From: Cavia porcellus
Lineage: Eukaryota > Chordata > Mammalia > Rodentia > Caviidae
DNA length: 64,000 nucleotides
Reading direction: 5' to 3'
Assembly: GCF_034190915.1 (NCBI RefSeq)
Contig: NW_026947492.1
Location: forward strand, 16,498,001 to 16,562,000
The notes beneath the pieces are model-generated. The model made no database searches. It had not been told where the DNA came from and was given only the letters and a program-made list of their open reading frames with translations. Shown piece after piece: positions 34,168-47,390 of the stretch. The stretch's first letter is position 1. Every line of letters starts with the position of its first letter. Both the position numbers and the translations under genes were made by a program.

Positions 34168-36650
34168 AAAGGCAAAAATAAATTTTCCTTTTATCCTCAT
34201 AACAGTTAGCACAAGACACAATCATTGCCCTGAAGAACCTTTGCTGTGCCCTCAGCTTTCGTTCATAATGGTTCCTTAGATTGTCTTTTGTTTCTTCATT
34301 GCTCAGAACATCTCCCTTAAAAGTTGGCGTCTTTAAGATCTTTCAAAGCGACATCCCATTGAAAATTCCAATTTCTATCTTCCCACAAATATGTTCATTA
34401 TGTTCCTATGTAGAAAATATTAATTTTGCTATATTGAGAATTTACTACCTTTGATTTCACATTAATTATAATTTCAATATAGTACAGATTTATTACCTTT
34501 CATAGTAAGTCTAATTAGAAGTATGCTTGATAAAATTGGAGAAGTTCAAAGATAAGTTAACATAGATTCAGAATAACTGAACAAAACCTCTGTACTGTGT
34601 GAGTTGAAGTGAGTGAAAATGAATTATTTGATATAATTTTATATTTCAAATACAAAGAGACAATAAGAGAACCTGTGCTCATTGGGAGTGTGCCCCTTAG
34701 ACAGAGTGTGGGTAGAGACAGAACAGAAAATTATTGCTGTGCATTTCTCAACACAGGAGAGAAACTGCAGCTAAAGTTCCCTAGTATTTTCAGTTATTGT
34801 CTGGGACTCACACATACCATCATCCTTCCCAGAAAGAACAGATGGGATATTTTTCTTCTCCATTGCTTTGCCCATAAAAACAGAGACATTAGGAAGAGAG
34901 AGCAAAAGTACACTATGGATCACTAACCCGGTTCTCTGATACAGCTGGTGCCCAGCGTACCTTGGCTGTCTGCAAATCTTGATCAATAGCTAGTTTTATA
35001 TGTTGGGTATAGACAATAAGGGTCTGATTAGTAATAAACAATTTTAATGACCTCCCAGTAGAATCTTATCCCATAAGCATCAGTTCTGGGGAAAATAAAC
35101 ACTTAGATTTTATCCAATTAGTTCTCAAGTATTCAGTGTTGTGGCACATTTAAAACCCGATTCTTGTTTCATTATGAATTAAATGAACAGTGTGAAAGAT
35201 ATCATTAGAGTTATTCTGAGTTTCATGTGACTACTTTAAAATATTCATTTAGGGAACATAAATGAATTGTGTGAAATGATTTATGAAAAGAAAACAAAAA
35301 TGTAAAAACAGCAAATATTGTTTGTAATATTTGAAAGTTTTTATTTTCATTGCCCTATACTATTCATATTAACATAATAAGACACAGTCACAAAAAAGTC
35401 CATTTTGAAATATTTTTCTAAGAGACTGAGTAAAAGCAGCTTTCATTGAGGTTTCAAGATAAAGTAATACAGGTGCAATCATAACTCCCCCAAGGAATGC
35501 TTTAGAAGTTAAATAATGAGAAATGGTTCATTTTTCCTCTAAAAATTAAGACAAATGTTGAAAAATAATATATTATATTTCACAAGACGTTTAGATAAGT
35601 TTAGAGGTAAGTTAAAAGACAGTTGAAGCATGCATTGTAGAAGGTAATTTCATACTAGACTAATTCTGAATATAAATATAATAAATATAATTACTGAACA
35701 TTTATCAAATGTTATATGAATTTAAATACTAATTGAAAAATTTTATTTAGCAAACTTGCTTTGGAATATTTTCCAGTTAGAAGTGAATTTTAATTAGTGC
35801 GTTATGTATTTTTGTTTTGTTTTGGTTTTTGCAAAATGCTTTACTTACACATTGTAAGTTTTGAAGTGTGAACACATACTACCAGAATAATCCAGAAAGG
35901 TCATGAAACACTTTACTCATCAATAATGAATTACTCTGAAAACTAGAAATAAGAGTGTCATGGAATGATTAATAGTTTCAAGATTTCAATGAGTTTTAGA
36001 AGTGTTGCATCCTCGAACTTTTATTTATAGTAGAGATATCAAAGAAGACATCATCAGAATAGACAGTGATGAACCCAGGATGAGACTTACTAGAGCCTGG
36101 ATTGGTAAGAGATGAATTAGAATGAAAAATTTCTATTTGCTACTGAAAGTAGTGTGAAATTTTAAGATGAGACTGAATGGTGACAAAAGCCATTTCAAAA
36201 TGAGAAAGAGTCAAGGACAATGGCAAAGCTATAGGAAAAAGCAAAGAATTGTTAGGATAATATAGGCTCTGCCCCATCAGCATGATATGAACTTTTGTGA
36301 TGGGATCTTAATATTTAATAATGTATCTCATATTTTCTCCTGCATTGTCCGTTTTATTTTAACTACATTGAACACTATTAGAGTCCTTGGATACAATGCT
36401 AAACCAAATAAACATAAGAATCATCCATTTAAATACTGCAAGATATGTAATTTGTAGTTTAACTTTAATTTGAAAAATATTTAAATATATAAATATCAAA
36501 AAAAATTCTTAAATCGTTAATTCTTTTTGATACACATTAAATTTGATACTCAATTATAAAAAAGTTTTTATGTCCTGTATTAACTCCAAATCATGTGAAT
36601 CTTACAGTATTTCCATATCCCACTTGGAATCTGGTTGGTCTATGTGACAA
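34168..36650. other. Intergenic, nothing recognised
   Basis: Long AT-rich stretch. No coding region, SINE or L1 that I can support. The open frame at 34609-34926 has no recognisable domain and is probably chance. Confidence 0.45.
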
Positions 36651-38570
36651 GGTTTTTACCAAAGGGACAGAGGTGCCATGAGTTATATCATCACTAGGCC
36701 TTTTCTTCAAGTTTGGGGACATTCTTTTCTCCTTCCATATATTTCAGGTTAATTGTGAAACAGAGGGAATCTGGAGTGATCCTTGAATAGTAAACATGAA
36801 AGTCTACAGAAAGACAATTTAAAAGGAGCATATTTCTATGATGAACCACAGAGCTATCCCCAAGTGATCTTCTGGTTAGGTCAGCACACTGTATGGATGT
36901 CTGTGCAAGTGAGTGCACACCTGCACACTCATGTGAGTGCTATAAATGAAGAAATCTAACCATAACTTCTACAGAAGGAAATAACTGTTTTTGGCTAACT
37001 TTATCTCTTGAGACATCTTGATGGTCTCTAATAACACTAATTATAAGGGAAAAGCAATTTTGTTTTGGAAATTATTATAAATTGTGCATTAACTGAAATG
37101 AAAGAAAGAGTGTATTGGAGGAAATAACTCACATCACAAAGAGTTCTTAGTATTATAATGTAGGCATTCTCTCATGTTCTTTTCTATTATTAATAGTTTT
37201 AATAAAATATGTTCTTCTACAAATTTAGGTATGATGTTCTATGTATATTTAGTAATTTTCTTCTTTCTATCAGCTTTCCTTCTCATGATAGATCTCAGTA
37301 TCTGGTTAGGAACCGAGTGTCTAACTATTCTAACAATTTTTCTTCCACAAATTTCAAAATGATTAATGACATTTCAGACATTTCTTGTTTTATAACTTTT
37401 TAATTGTTTTAATGCCTATATATATTTTTAAATTTAACAAAATTCATAAATAATAATTTATATGTCTTCCCAGTAACCTGAATAATTTTTGTGCATGTTG
37501 TTTAGTACCTAAAGTAATAAATATAGGGAATATATACACACAAACTTTGCAAAACAGATTCAAACAATATAATTTCATTACTCAATTTTACATGTGTTAC
37601 AAGTTTGCACACACTGAAATATGTATCACATAAATAGCTGCTAATAAAGAGACAGATATAAGTATGCGGTATTTTTGTAGACTAATAAAATGCTATGCAA
37701 AGATAAGAAATTGCAACATAGTAAAGCTTTCTGCTTGTTTTGAAAGAATTTTTATTTTTATATTGTGGAATAATGGCAACCTTATTTTTAGGTGTTCATG
37801 TGACTTATTTGAAGGCAATATAAGGATAAACCATGCATATTTATACCTTTTCCATGAGACAAGGGATTTCACTAATGCACCTGCACCAGTTGAGGTGCTC
37901 ACACTTTTTTAACGAAGCGTGAATACCTCTGTGCTTTGCGTGTTGACATGCTGTAGTATAGAGAGGCAGGAATAATTAGATGCTACTTGCAGATTTCCAG
38001 GTAGTCTCAAGCCAACTCTTTGTGAAGGTTTATAATTTCGAAGCATCAAACAAAATATAACCAAGACATGCCATCTAAAAGTGGCCCTAATTCAAGTGGA
38101 TGTATTTGGTGTCCAACAAGCTGTTACTTGGGAGACATAAGAAGTTTCATTGCAAAACGAAGGTGTTAAAACTGCTGAGATTTGCTCTTGAGGACAGTTA
38201 TCTCCCAGGAGAACTGCTTGGAGTTTTTAGTTGGAGTCTCCAAGAAGACCCAAAGGATATCAGCTGGAAAAAAAATAAATTTACTTGTCAAAAGTCTGCT
38301 TCTTATCCCGGGGGGGGGGGACACTTATTTTTCAAGTAGAATGGGAGTCTAATGTAGCAAAAGTATTTGTCATTAGTCAGGAAAAATTTAAATTTTACAT
38401 GTGAAAGAATAACCCACATGAATGGAATAGGAAATGATTATCAGTTGCAAATCAGAGATACTATATGTGGGTGGGACTTTTTACAAAAGCCTTAGGTCAA
38501 TAGTTTATGAAAAAAGAGTTTACAATTGTCAGAAATTAGGAACTGTAGCATGATTACAAGACTCCCTGTA
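36650..38570. repeat. Diverged duplicate of 27600-29300
   Basis: Partner of 27600-29300; see that entry for the matches. Ends against the L1 at 38619. A run of G at 38309-38320 is present here only. Confidence 0.5.
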
Positions 38571-38618
38571 AAAGGATGTTCCTAACATTCAAATATCTGC
38601 TTATTATTGTCAATGTCT

Positions 38619-41247
38619 GTTTTTAAAATTTTATTTAAGAGGAAAAAGAGAAAAACACAAAACAAAACAAAGCAGTGTAAGGTTACACATAATACAGAAC
38701 TACAACAACAACAAAAAAAAACATAACAGTAAGAAATCACCTGTTAATAGATTACATATTATCATCTTGGAAATAGTTGCTCAAATCACAGTATCAAAGA
38801 ATACAAAGTGGACATTCAAACAGAGAGACTGCAAACAGCTGTGTTCAATGATCCAAAAACATTAATATAGTCAGCTATTTAACACCCCTAAACATACTTG
38901 CTGTTATATCCGTTACAGCTCTTTTTTTTTTCCTCCCTCTCTTTTTTACAACAAAATTTACACATTTTGGATTTTATTACTCCTTAGTGCTTATTACTTT
39001 TTTTGGGGGGGGATAATAAAGTCAAATATGGCAAAACAAAGCTGTCAGTCAAAACCAAGGATAGACATAGCACATGATGTAGAACAGAGTACAAGGTTAT
39101 CAACAATGGTTATCAACGTTGTCTCTTGTTTCCTTAAAAAGAATTGTCTATCTCATTAGATATTATAAAGTTGGACAAAACAGTAGAGAACAAGACCAAT
39201 AAACCTGAGGCATTGTAAACATTACAGGACTTCCAAAGGAGACAATAGTCAAACCAGAATGGGCATCTTAGTGAATCTTACTGCCTTCAAAGTAGTTGCC
39301 TATACCCTCAAACTTGATACTATCGCACAGAATGGAACAGAGTCTAATCAGTCAAAACAAGATTGTGGGAGTATTACAGGACTTCAAAACAAGTTAATAG
39401 GAAATCAAAAAGAGTTACTATTATATATCCTAATTTTTTTAATTTTTCCCCTTAATTAAAATAAACATAAGAAATAACTAAATGATTTTTTTAAAGAATA
39501 AGGGAGAGATTGAGTTAAAACAGGACATAACAATATAACAATACAGGTCAAAGCATGACTGTTTCAGCAACCTCGTGCTTCATCACCAAATAACCCGACT
39601 TAATAGTAGTTACCATAGTGTCTGCCTTTTTCCTTGAAATATTTGGATAAAACTTCATATACTATAGCTTCACATATTTCCATATCAAGAAGCCCAGAAT
39701 AAAGCCTTTCTAATTAATAAGTGAAAATTTTATAAGGCTTCAAGGCCACATAATGGGGAATCATGATTACCACATATTTTTATATATTTGAATCATTACT
39801 TACATTAGGGAAACTATTCGGTATTCACACATGTGAGATTGATTTATTTCACTTATGAGTATGGTCTCAAGCTGCGCTCATTTATTGATAAATATCTCAA
39901 TGTGATCCTTCTTCATAGCTGAATAATATTCCATTGTATAGAAATACCACAACTTTTTTATCCATTCCTCAGTTGATGGACACTTGGGTTGTTTCCAAGA
40001 TCTGGCGATTACAAATTGTGGTGCTATAAACATAGGTGCACATATATCACTGTGGTATGATGCTTTCAGTTCTTCTGGGAATATGCCTAGAAGTGGAATA
40101 GCTGGAATAAATGGGATTTCCAATCCCAACTTTTTGAGAAATCTCCATACAGACCTCCACAAAGGCTGTTCCAGTCTACACTCCCACCAACAGTGCAGGA
40201 GAGTTCCTTTTTCCCCACAACCTCTCCAGCATTTGTTGTTGGTTTTCTTGATCCTGGCCATTCTTTCAGGAGTGAGATGGTATCTCAGTGTGGCTTTAAT
40301 TTGCATTTCTCTAATGACCAATGATGATGAGCATTTTTTCATATATTTATTTGCCATTTGCATTTCTTCATCTGAGAATTGCGTATGCATCTCAGATGCC
40401 CATTTTTGGATTGGATCTTTAAATTTTGGAGGTCTGAGTTTTTTTAATTCTTTATATGTTTTAGACAAGAGTCCCTTGTCTGAGAGAGAGTTCACTAAAA
40501 TCTTTTCCCAGTTTGTGGGTTTTCTTTTTACTATGCTGGAGATTTCTTTTGACATGCAGAAACTTTTTAATAAGAAGTGGTCCCAGTTATTGATTCTGGG
40601 AAGTATTTCCCGTGCGGTTTGAGTCCTGTTCATGAATTCTCTACCTACTCCTATGTCTCCAAGGTTTCTACCCAATTTGTCTTCCAACAGATTTAGTGTT
40701 TCTGTTTTAATATTCAGATCTTTGACCCATTTAGATTTTAATTTAGTACATGGTGATAGACATGGGTCTAGCTTTAGTTTTCGGCAAATGCACATTAGCA
40801 AGCAAAAAAATGAAATATTTAGGAATTACTCTTACGAAAGAAGTGAAAGACTTATACAATGAAAACTATAATACACTGAAAAAGGAAATTGAAGATGATC
40901 TCAGAAAATGGAAAGACATCCCTTGCTCATGGATAGGAAGAACAAACATTGTGAAGATGGCCATTCTCCCAAAACTGTTATACAGATTCAATGCAATCCC
41001 AATAGAAATACCATCAACATACCTTATAGATCTAGAGAAATCACTCCTAAATTTCATCTGGAACCAGAAGAGACCTAGAATCGCAAAGGCAATTCTAAGC
41101 AGCAAAGACAAAGCAGGAGGCATCACAATCCCTGACTTGAAATTATACTACAAAGTAACAGTAGTAAAATCAACATGGTACTGGAATCAAAACAGAGCTG
41201 AAGATCAATGGAATAGATTAGAAGATACAACCACAACTACAAACACA
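38619..41247 (-). mobile_element. LINE-1 with 5' inversion (twin priming)
   Basis: The 3' segment is on the minus strand from about 40790 down to 38619: ORF2 C-terminus (LNIKTETLNLLEDKLG, LTPERMARIKKTNNKCWRGC, YFYTMEYYSAMKKDHIEI, premature stop at 39878-39880) followed by about 1.25 kb of 3' UTR. The upstream ORF2 segment lies inverted on the plus strand at about 40790-41230 ([59 protein letters not shown]). The outer flanks carry GTCAATGTCT (38609-38618) and GTCGATGTCT (41248-41257), a likely target-site duplication enclosing both parts, so this is a single event. Reverse transcriptase and endonuclease domains are missing; the element is dead. Both reading frames lack large damage, which suggests a moderately young copy. 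Confidence 0.88.
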
Positions 41248-41404
41248 GTCGATGTCTTTTGATATGTTTCTGTCTCCTTGGGGATAGGAGACAGCATCTT
41301 ATGCACCCATATGATATGAACACAGTCCTACATACCTCGTACAACTGGGAATTTTATTTTGTGTATTGTAGTTGGTAAACGTTATTCGTTTTGAGATCAC
41401 ATTT

Positions 41405-41565
41405 CTTTTTTTTATTTAAAGAGAGAAGAAAAAGAAGAAAAAAAAGAAAGGACATAAAAATGCAGTAAAAGGGTACAAATAATTAAAAAATATAGAAAAA
41501 ATATATATACAGTACGAAATCACCAGTTAATAGGTTATATGTTATCTTCCCAGAAACAGTTGGCC
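41405..41565 (-). mobile_element. Short LINE-1 3' UTR fragment
   Basis: Antisense L1 3' end: GAAAAAGAAGAAAAAAAAGA, GGGTACAAATAATTAAAAAA, CAGTACGAAATCACCAGTTA, ATAGGTTATATGTTATCTTC. Same family as 33762 and 38619. Confidence 0.7.
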
Positions 41566-43455
41566 TATATTAAATCTATTTCCCTATAAAATGAGACTAT
41601 GGCAAATACTGAGTTCAGGGAAGTTACATGGAAAGAAATATGTATCTTATAATTAATCTGTTACAATTTTTAGAGAAATGAATTAAATAAAAATTTTAAA
41701 ATCTGTATCATTTCACTTAATGTACACCAGAGAAATTTTTGTATTTGATATCTAAAGCCAACATGGGAAGAACATGCACACAGAATTTTAGAGTCTAAAA
41801 TCAAAACCAAATACACGGTTCCAGTTTCAGGAGTCATTCCACATTTCTGAAGTCAAGATCAAGGGGACACTCACATTCTTCTGTACCCGGTTCAGTTGAG
41901 AATCTACAGTCGCATCTTTTCTAGGCATACAAAATTAGGACCACAGACACAATCTTTCTTGCAAGATATGGTATGAATTCATTTGAGGTCTGCTGAAGCA
42001 TAGGTTTCATTACAAATTGCTTGTGGAACCCTTAACCTATTTCAATGAGCAGATGAAATGGAAACAAAGTTTCAAAATAAAGGAGAGAAAAGAACACTCT
42101 GGCTTCCAGGGATAACATTTCCGTGCTGTTTGTTGTTTCAATATCATTCATTCTTTTCCCCTCTAAAGCCCTGAGACTTATACTTGTTTCCTAATTCTTT
42201 TCCTATAAAGCACATTAATCCAATTCTCATCCTTTTGCTACATCACAAATACTGACTTCTTCTGTGTCCTTTTTCATCAAGATCATTACTTCCACTTAAG
42301 CTCTGTGCTAACTCATTGCTCTGCCTCACTTCTGAGTGAGGCAGACTTCCTAACATTGGTTAGATCTCAGCTCCTGTCCCACCATCTCAGGGAAGTCCAT
42401 TATCATCTGTTATGAAATACAGTTACTCTCTGTATCATCACCTTAAATTAAGACTGCATAAATGTTGGATGTGTGCGTTTATGCTTTATTGTTTGTTCAT
42501 TATTTCTTTCTTCCACCTATCCACCTAAACTCTATCACTACGTAAGTGTTGACAATTAAGATTTTGAGGTAGCAGACATGTATTTTGTCTTCACCACTAC
42601 CACAATTTTACACAGAAAACAGACCCTGAATATTTTAATGTCTAAAACAGAATTCTCAGCCTACATTTGGTGACCAGGTAAACCACACCATTTGTACTAT
42701 GCAAAATTCTAGGACAAAATGAGATTGAAAATGTAAAGAGCTAGCTACTGAGCTGAAGGTGTTGAATTAAGATTATAGAGTATACTTGAAGAACCAATCA
42801 AATTCCAGTGTGCATAGCTGTTTAACATTTATAGCAATCTGCTTACTAAAGAAGATATGGCCCAACTTTATACCCACATTCTTGGCTGAAGTCTAAAAGC
42901 TGCATACATGCAGCTTCCATTTGTCCTATCTTATCTAAATATTTTACTTTCCTGACCTTAGAAAATGTAATCAGAAAAAAATCTTCAGCCTCTCTTTACA
43001 TTACACAGTAGAGACTAAAGTATGAACAAAATTAGAGTATCTGTGTTGTTGAAAAGCACAGCACTCTCTGAAAAATAATGTTATTTAAACATTCAACAGA
43101 GATTTACAAATAAAAATCAAATTACTAAACTAAAGAAAATAGAGTGGCACAGTAATTTCAGATATGAATTCTTTTGTTTCACAATAAACATTTCTAGATT
43201 TACTATCATGTACTGCATTTCCACTTAATAACCTTACTAAGTAGGTGAATGACATACTAAATGATCACTTTATTCCTACTTAAAAGGATAAATATGATCT
43301 TACCTGTATTACTTAGACTTGTGAAAGGATTTATGTAAGTCTTTAATGTTCTATATTTTAAATAATTTTCATGTTTTGATTACTTGCCATTCTCACCATA
43401 GTTTTATATAGCATCAGTGCTAATTAATATGATATAGATAGCAAAAATGGTTTCT
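41565..43455. other. Intergenic, nothing recognised except a hairpin
   Basis: No coding region or clear repeat. Contains a perfect 11-bp inverted repeat at 42320-42345 and the 3' flank of the OR8B-like half gene. Confidence 0.45.
42320..42345. other. Perfect 11-bp inverted repeat with 4-nt loop
   Basis: TCTGCCTCACT, loop TCTG, AGTGAGGCAGA. Could fold as a hairpin in DNA or RNA. No flanking gene explains it. Confidence 0.8.
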
Positions 43456-43459
43456 ATTT

Positions 43460-43977
43460 ATGTACTAGTCCTTTTCTTCAAAATCTTTTTTAGTGTAATA
43501 TGGACATCCTTGTTCCTCAAACTATGGAAGAAAGGATTCATCATTGGTCCAATAACAGTACGAAAAACGGAGGATATTTTATCTTGATCCAGAGCTTCAG
43601 AGGGGAAGGCATAAGGTACATGAATGTTGATGCTCCAAAGAAAAGAGAAACAGCAATGATGTGAGAGCTGCAGGTGTGGAAGGCTTTTGACCTGCTTTTT
43701 CTATAATGGATACAGATAATATTGGAGAGAATCAAAGTATAAGAAATAAAGATTTTAAGACTGGGGCCTATGACATTGACACCTACCACAAAGAACACCA
43801 CTTCCTTACTAATGGAGGTACTCAAGCAGGACAGCCTTAGGAGAGGAGGGATGTCACACACATAATGATTGATGATATTGCTGTCACAGAAGATGAGTCT
43901 CAGCATACACACTAGGTGGGCCAAGACACCCCAAAGCCCATTGCATCCACACCCACTGGTCATCATAAAGTAGACCC
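43460..43977 (-). pseudogene. OR8B-like pseudogene, 3' half only, ending at a LINE-1 junction
   Basis: The C-terminal half of an OR on the minus strand: a TM4 remnant, [68 protein letters not shown] and FMYLMPSP in one frame. Near 43603 the frame shifts; the other frame carries [12 protein letters not shown] and, across a TM7 box changed to [15 protein letters not shown], runs on to the C-terminus. The pattern (GRSKAF changed to KSRSKAFH, loop 2 spelling) is nearest OR8B as remembered. Similarity to ORs stops at about 43977, where LINE-1 ORF2 sequence on the plus strand starts; TM1-TM3 are absent. No OR sequence is seen on the far side of the L1 (after about 45490), so the 5' half was deleted or never present. 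Confidence 0.85.
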
Positions 43978-45490
43978 AATGGGACATGATGAATATTAAA
44001 ATAGAAACACTAGAAGGCAAATTGGATAAAAACCTTGAAGACATAAGGGTAGGTAGAGAATTAATGAACAAGAATCAAACCTCATGAGAACTACTGACCA
44101 GAATCAATAACTGGGATCAGAAGTTATTAAACAACTTCTGCATGTCCAAGGAAATCTCCAGCTTAGTGAAAAGAAAACACACAAGCTTGGAAAAATCTTA
44201 GTGAACTGTCTCTCAAACAAAGGACTTCTTTCTAAAACACACAAAGAGTTTTAAAAAAAGTCAGACCCCCAAAATTCAAAGATCCATTCCAAAAATGGGC
44301 ATCTGAGATGAATACACACTTCTCAGATGAAGAAATACATGTGACAAATAAATACACGAAACAATGTTCATCATCATTACTCATTAGGGAAATATAATTA
44401 AAACCACACTGAGATTCCATCACACTAGAGAAAGAATGGCCAGGATCAAGAAGACTACCAACAACAAATCCTGGAAAGGCTGTGGGGGAAAAAGGAACTC
44501 TCCTGCACTGTTGGTGGGAGTGCAAACTGGTGCAGCCAGACTGACTGTGGAGGTCAGTCTGGAGATGTCTCAAAAGCTGGGATTGGAATTCCCATTTTTT
44601 GCCGCTATTCCACTTCTAATCATATTCCCAGAAGAAGTGAAAACATCATAGCACAGTGATATATTTGCACCATGTTTATAGCAGCACAATTTGTAATAGC
44701 CAAATCTTTGAAACAACCTAAGTGTCCATGAACTGAGGAAAGGATAAAAAAGTTGTGGTATTTTTATACAATGGAGTACTACTCAGCTATAAAGAATGAC
44801 CATATTGAGATCTTTATAAATAAATGGATGCCGCTTGAGATCATACTCATAAGTGAAATAAATCAACTTCACATGTATAAATACTGAATAATTTCCCTAG
44901 TGTAAGAAATGGTAAGAATATATAAAAGTATGTGGTAACCATGATTCCCCATTATATTGTTTTAATATCTTATAATGTTGTCATTCATTAGTTGGAATGT
45001 TTTTATTCTGGATTGTTTGATTTTATTGTCTTTGATGGTATGGACAGTTGTTTTGAAGAAAATAAGACAATATAATCGCTAGTGTTAATTAAAATCAGCT
45101 TGGTTGAAGTCCTGCCAAGCTTTTGTTCTTCTGTCTCCTTTGGTTTTACCATGTTTTATCATAATGGATTTTATTATATGTGAAAGTATAAACACATTTC
45201 TAAACACAAGAAGATAATATAGAAAGTGTTGTTCGTTTTCTGTTAGTTGGTTCTAAATACACTGTATTACTTTCATTCTCTTGAATGGTTTTACATTGTC
45301 TTTTTATGTTTGATGCTATAGTATATCAACGTATACTCAAATATTTCAAGGAAAGAGTTAGTATGGTAACTACTGTTATGTCAGGTTGTCTTGTGGTGAA
45401 ACACTATATTGCTTAAATTGTCCTGTTCTGACCTGTGTTGTTTTATGTCCTTTTTTTTTTTTTATCTTCATCTCCTTTTTTAAATAAAAT
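43978..45490 (+). mobile_element. 5'-truncated LINE-1, ORF2 C-terminus plus 3' UTR
   Basis: Starts in ORF2 at the LNIKTETL position (AATATTAAAATAGAAACACT) and runs through RVGRELMN, KLLNNFCMSKEIS, RMARIKKTTNNKSWKGCG (44436-44490), LGLEFPFFAAIPLLIIFP, then the WYFYTMEYYSAIK equivalent near 44757-44800, and the 3' UTR (TTATGTCAGGTTGTC, TGTCCTGTTCTGACCTGTGT) to an A-rich end near 45490. Several stops. It abuts the OR8B-like half gene at 43977. I see no target-site duplication. Confidence 0.85.
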
Positions 45491-47260
45491 AAGCCATAAA
45501 TGACATGTGGAGCAGGTGTTCAATGGCGTTATAAAGGGGAATGAATGAAGAGCATTTTCTCATTTTTTTCTATAACATATACTAGAAAATACAAATTCCC
45601 TGTATTCCACTAGTGAAAGATTACTGTGACAATACTTCTATTTTTAAGTAAAAAGTATGGAACAAAATAACTTAGTAAAACATGTAGGGGACACTGCTTT
45701 ACTCTCAGATGCAGTCTGAGGGCAAACTGTGTGAGAATTACTGACCTCCTTTTAAAAAATAACTATACAGTGTAAGTTTCCTCATCATTAGAATCACTGG
45801 GAACTTGCACATCCTCTAGGATAGGTCTAGTGCCTCTCATCAAATGACAGCAGCATAGACAAGGCCCAGAGACAGATTTGGATCAGTGCAGTGCAGGAAG
45901 TACACAAATGCCCAGGCATGCCCCTGTGAGAGAAAATTGGAAGCAACACAAGGTTTTTTATTCGTTATTTTGGAGATAATTGAAACTGCTGTGAATTAAT
46001 ATTGGTGTGGAGAGTGACTCTGAGGAGTCATATGCAGAAAGTATTCAGGAGAGATTCAGGAAAATGTATCACAAAGCAGATAGAAATAGGTCATAAAATA
46101 GCCCAGATTACTGCCTTGTGTACTACTTAAGAGAAAATTCAGGAAAACTAAAAATATTAGTGAAATTTATACATTCCGTTTTGAATAAGCATCTAAGCCA
46201 ATAAGAAGATGTGTACTTAACGCTAAGTAAAGCTCAGGAGAAAGGACAGAGGATGGAAAATCATTCAAAGATCATTTCCATGGATATTTAACCAACAGGG
46301 CTGGAAAACTTCAAGAGAGAAGATACAGGAAATTTAAAAAGCCAAGGAAAATTGTTTTGAAAACCTTAAATTATAGATTTGATACTTGAGCTAATAAAAA
46401 ATCCTACAACCACTAAAATTAGTTCCAGTTTCTACTCTCAAATTTCTCCAAATTACTAAGGGTCCAAAAGTCCCTAAAGATAAATGTGAAACGTGTCCCC
46501 CAAGACCAAATTCCTCAGTCACAGCAATGGTGAAGACTCTAGTGATTAATATCTGTGTTTTCTATGAAATATGGTTTATTTTGCTTAGGTGATGCAAGAG
46601 CATGAAATGCTTCCCCAAAGTCCCATTACATTGAATCACATTGCAAGAGCAATTTATGTCAATTCCCAAGCCAGAGCTCAGAATGGAGGCCATTTTCACA
46701 TCCCATTCTTCCAGTGTCCAGAGGAAAAATATGGAATGGAAATAGAAGGACTCCTAGCTGTCCTCACCTTGCAAATCTTCCTCCTATTGTTTCTTGTTTT
46801 CTTTGCACGATGATCCCATTGCCCTAATTCATGTATAACCAAGCACGTGAATTGGGCATGATTCTCACCAACTGTACAACAGCATCTTTTCTCATTCTGA
46901 ATGTTTAGGTCTAATGAGTTTGACTTTTTCAATGACTGAGAAAATTTAACTCAAAAAGCTGTATTAGCAATAAATTTTCACAAGGATGCCAAAAATAAAA
47001 ACAGACACATAACTAAATGAAATTTTGATCAGAAAGGTTATGTCACACTGAACTAATCTGCGACAAATACCCAGAAACTCTAGCTCATGTGTTTTTAAAT
47101 TTGAATGTATGTGATGGAGATAAAATGAGAAAATTCAAACTCCAAGTACCAGAGAATGAAAAGAAAGAGAAAACACAATTCCATATATCTACCCTGGGGA
47201 CTGGGATCCCAACCACCACTTGTGATCAGCTGCGGAGTAAATCTAAGGCGGCTCCCAGGT
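45490..47260. other. Intergenic, nothing recognised
   Basis: No OR 5' half although it would be expected here after a simple L1 insertion. No repeat recognised with confidence. The short open frame at 46589-46813 has a hydrophobic end but no recognisable family. Confidence 0.45.
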
Positions 47261-47267
47261 GACTACA

Positions 47268-47390
47268 CGTGATTTCTTACTGATTTTTTTTTTTTTTTTG
47301 TAGTTCTGTATTACGTGTACCCTTACACAGCTTTGTTTTGTTTTGTGTTTTTCTCTTTTTCCTTTTAAATAAAATTAAAAGAAAAAAGAA
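47268..47390 (+). mobile_element. Very short LINE-1 3' end
   Basis: Begins GTGATTTCTTACTG, contains GTAGTTCTGTATTACGTGTA and TTTGTTTTGTTTTGTG and ends TTAAATAAAATTAAAAG. Almost the same length and start point as 1666-1773. No target-site duplication seen. Confidence 0.7.

Noticed and set aside
39984..40622. 212-codon plus-strand open frame
   Set aside because: Antisense of LINE-1 ORF2; no independent domain.
46589..46813. 74-codon frame ending in a hydrophobic stretch
   Set aside because: No family resemblance; the hydrophobic end is common in AT-rich chance frames.
45490..47000. Search for the missing 5' half of the OR8B-like gene
   Set aside because: No LHTPMY, DRY or other OR box found on either strand.
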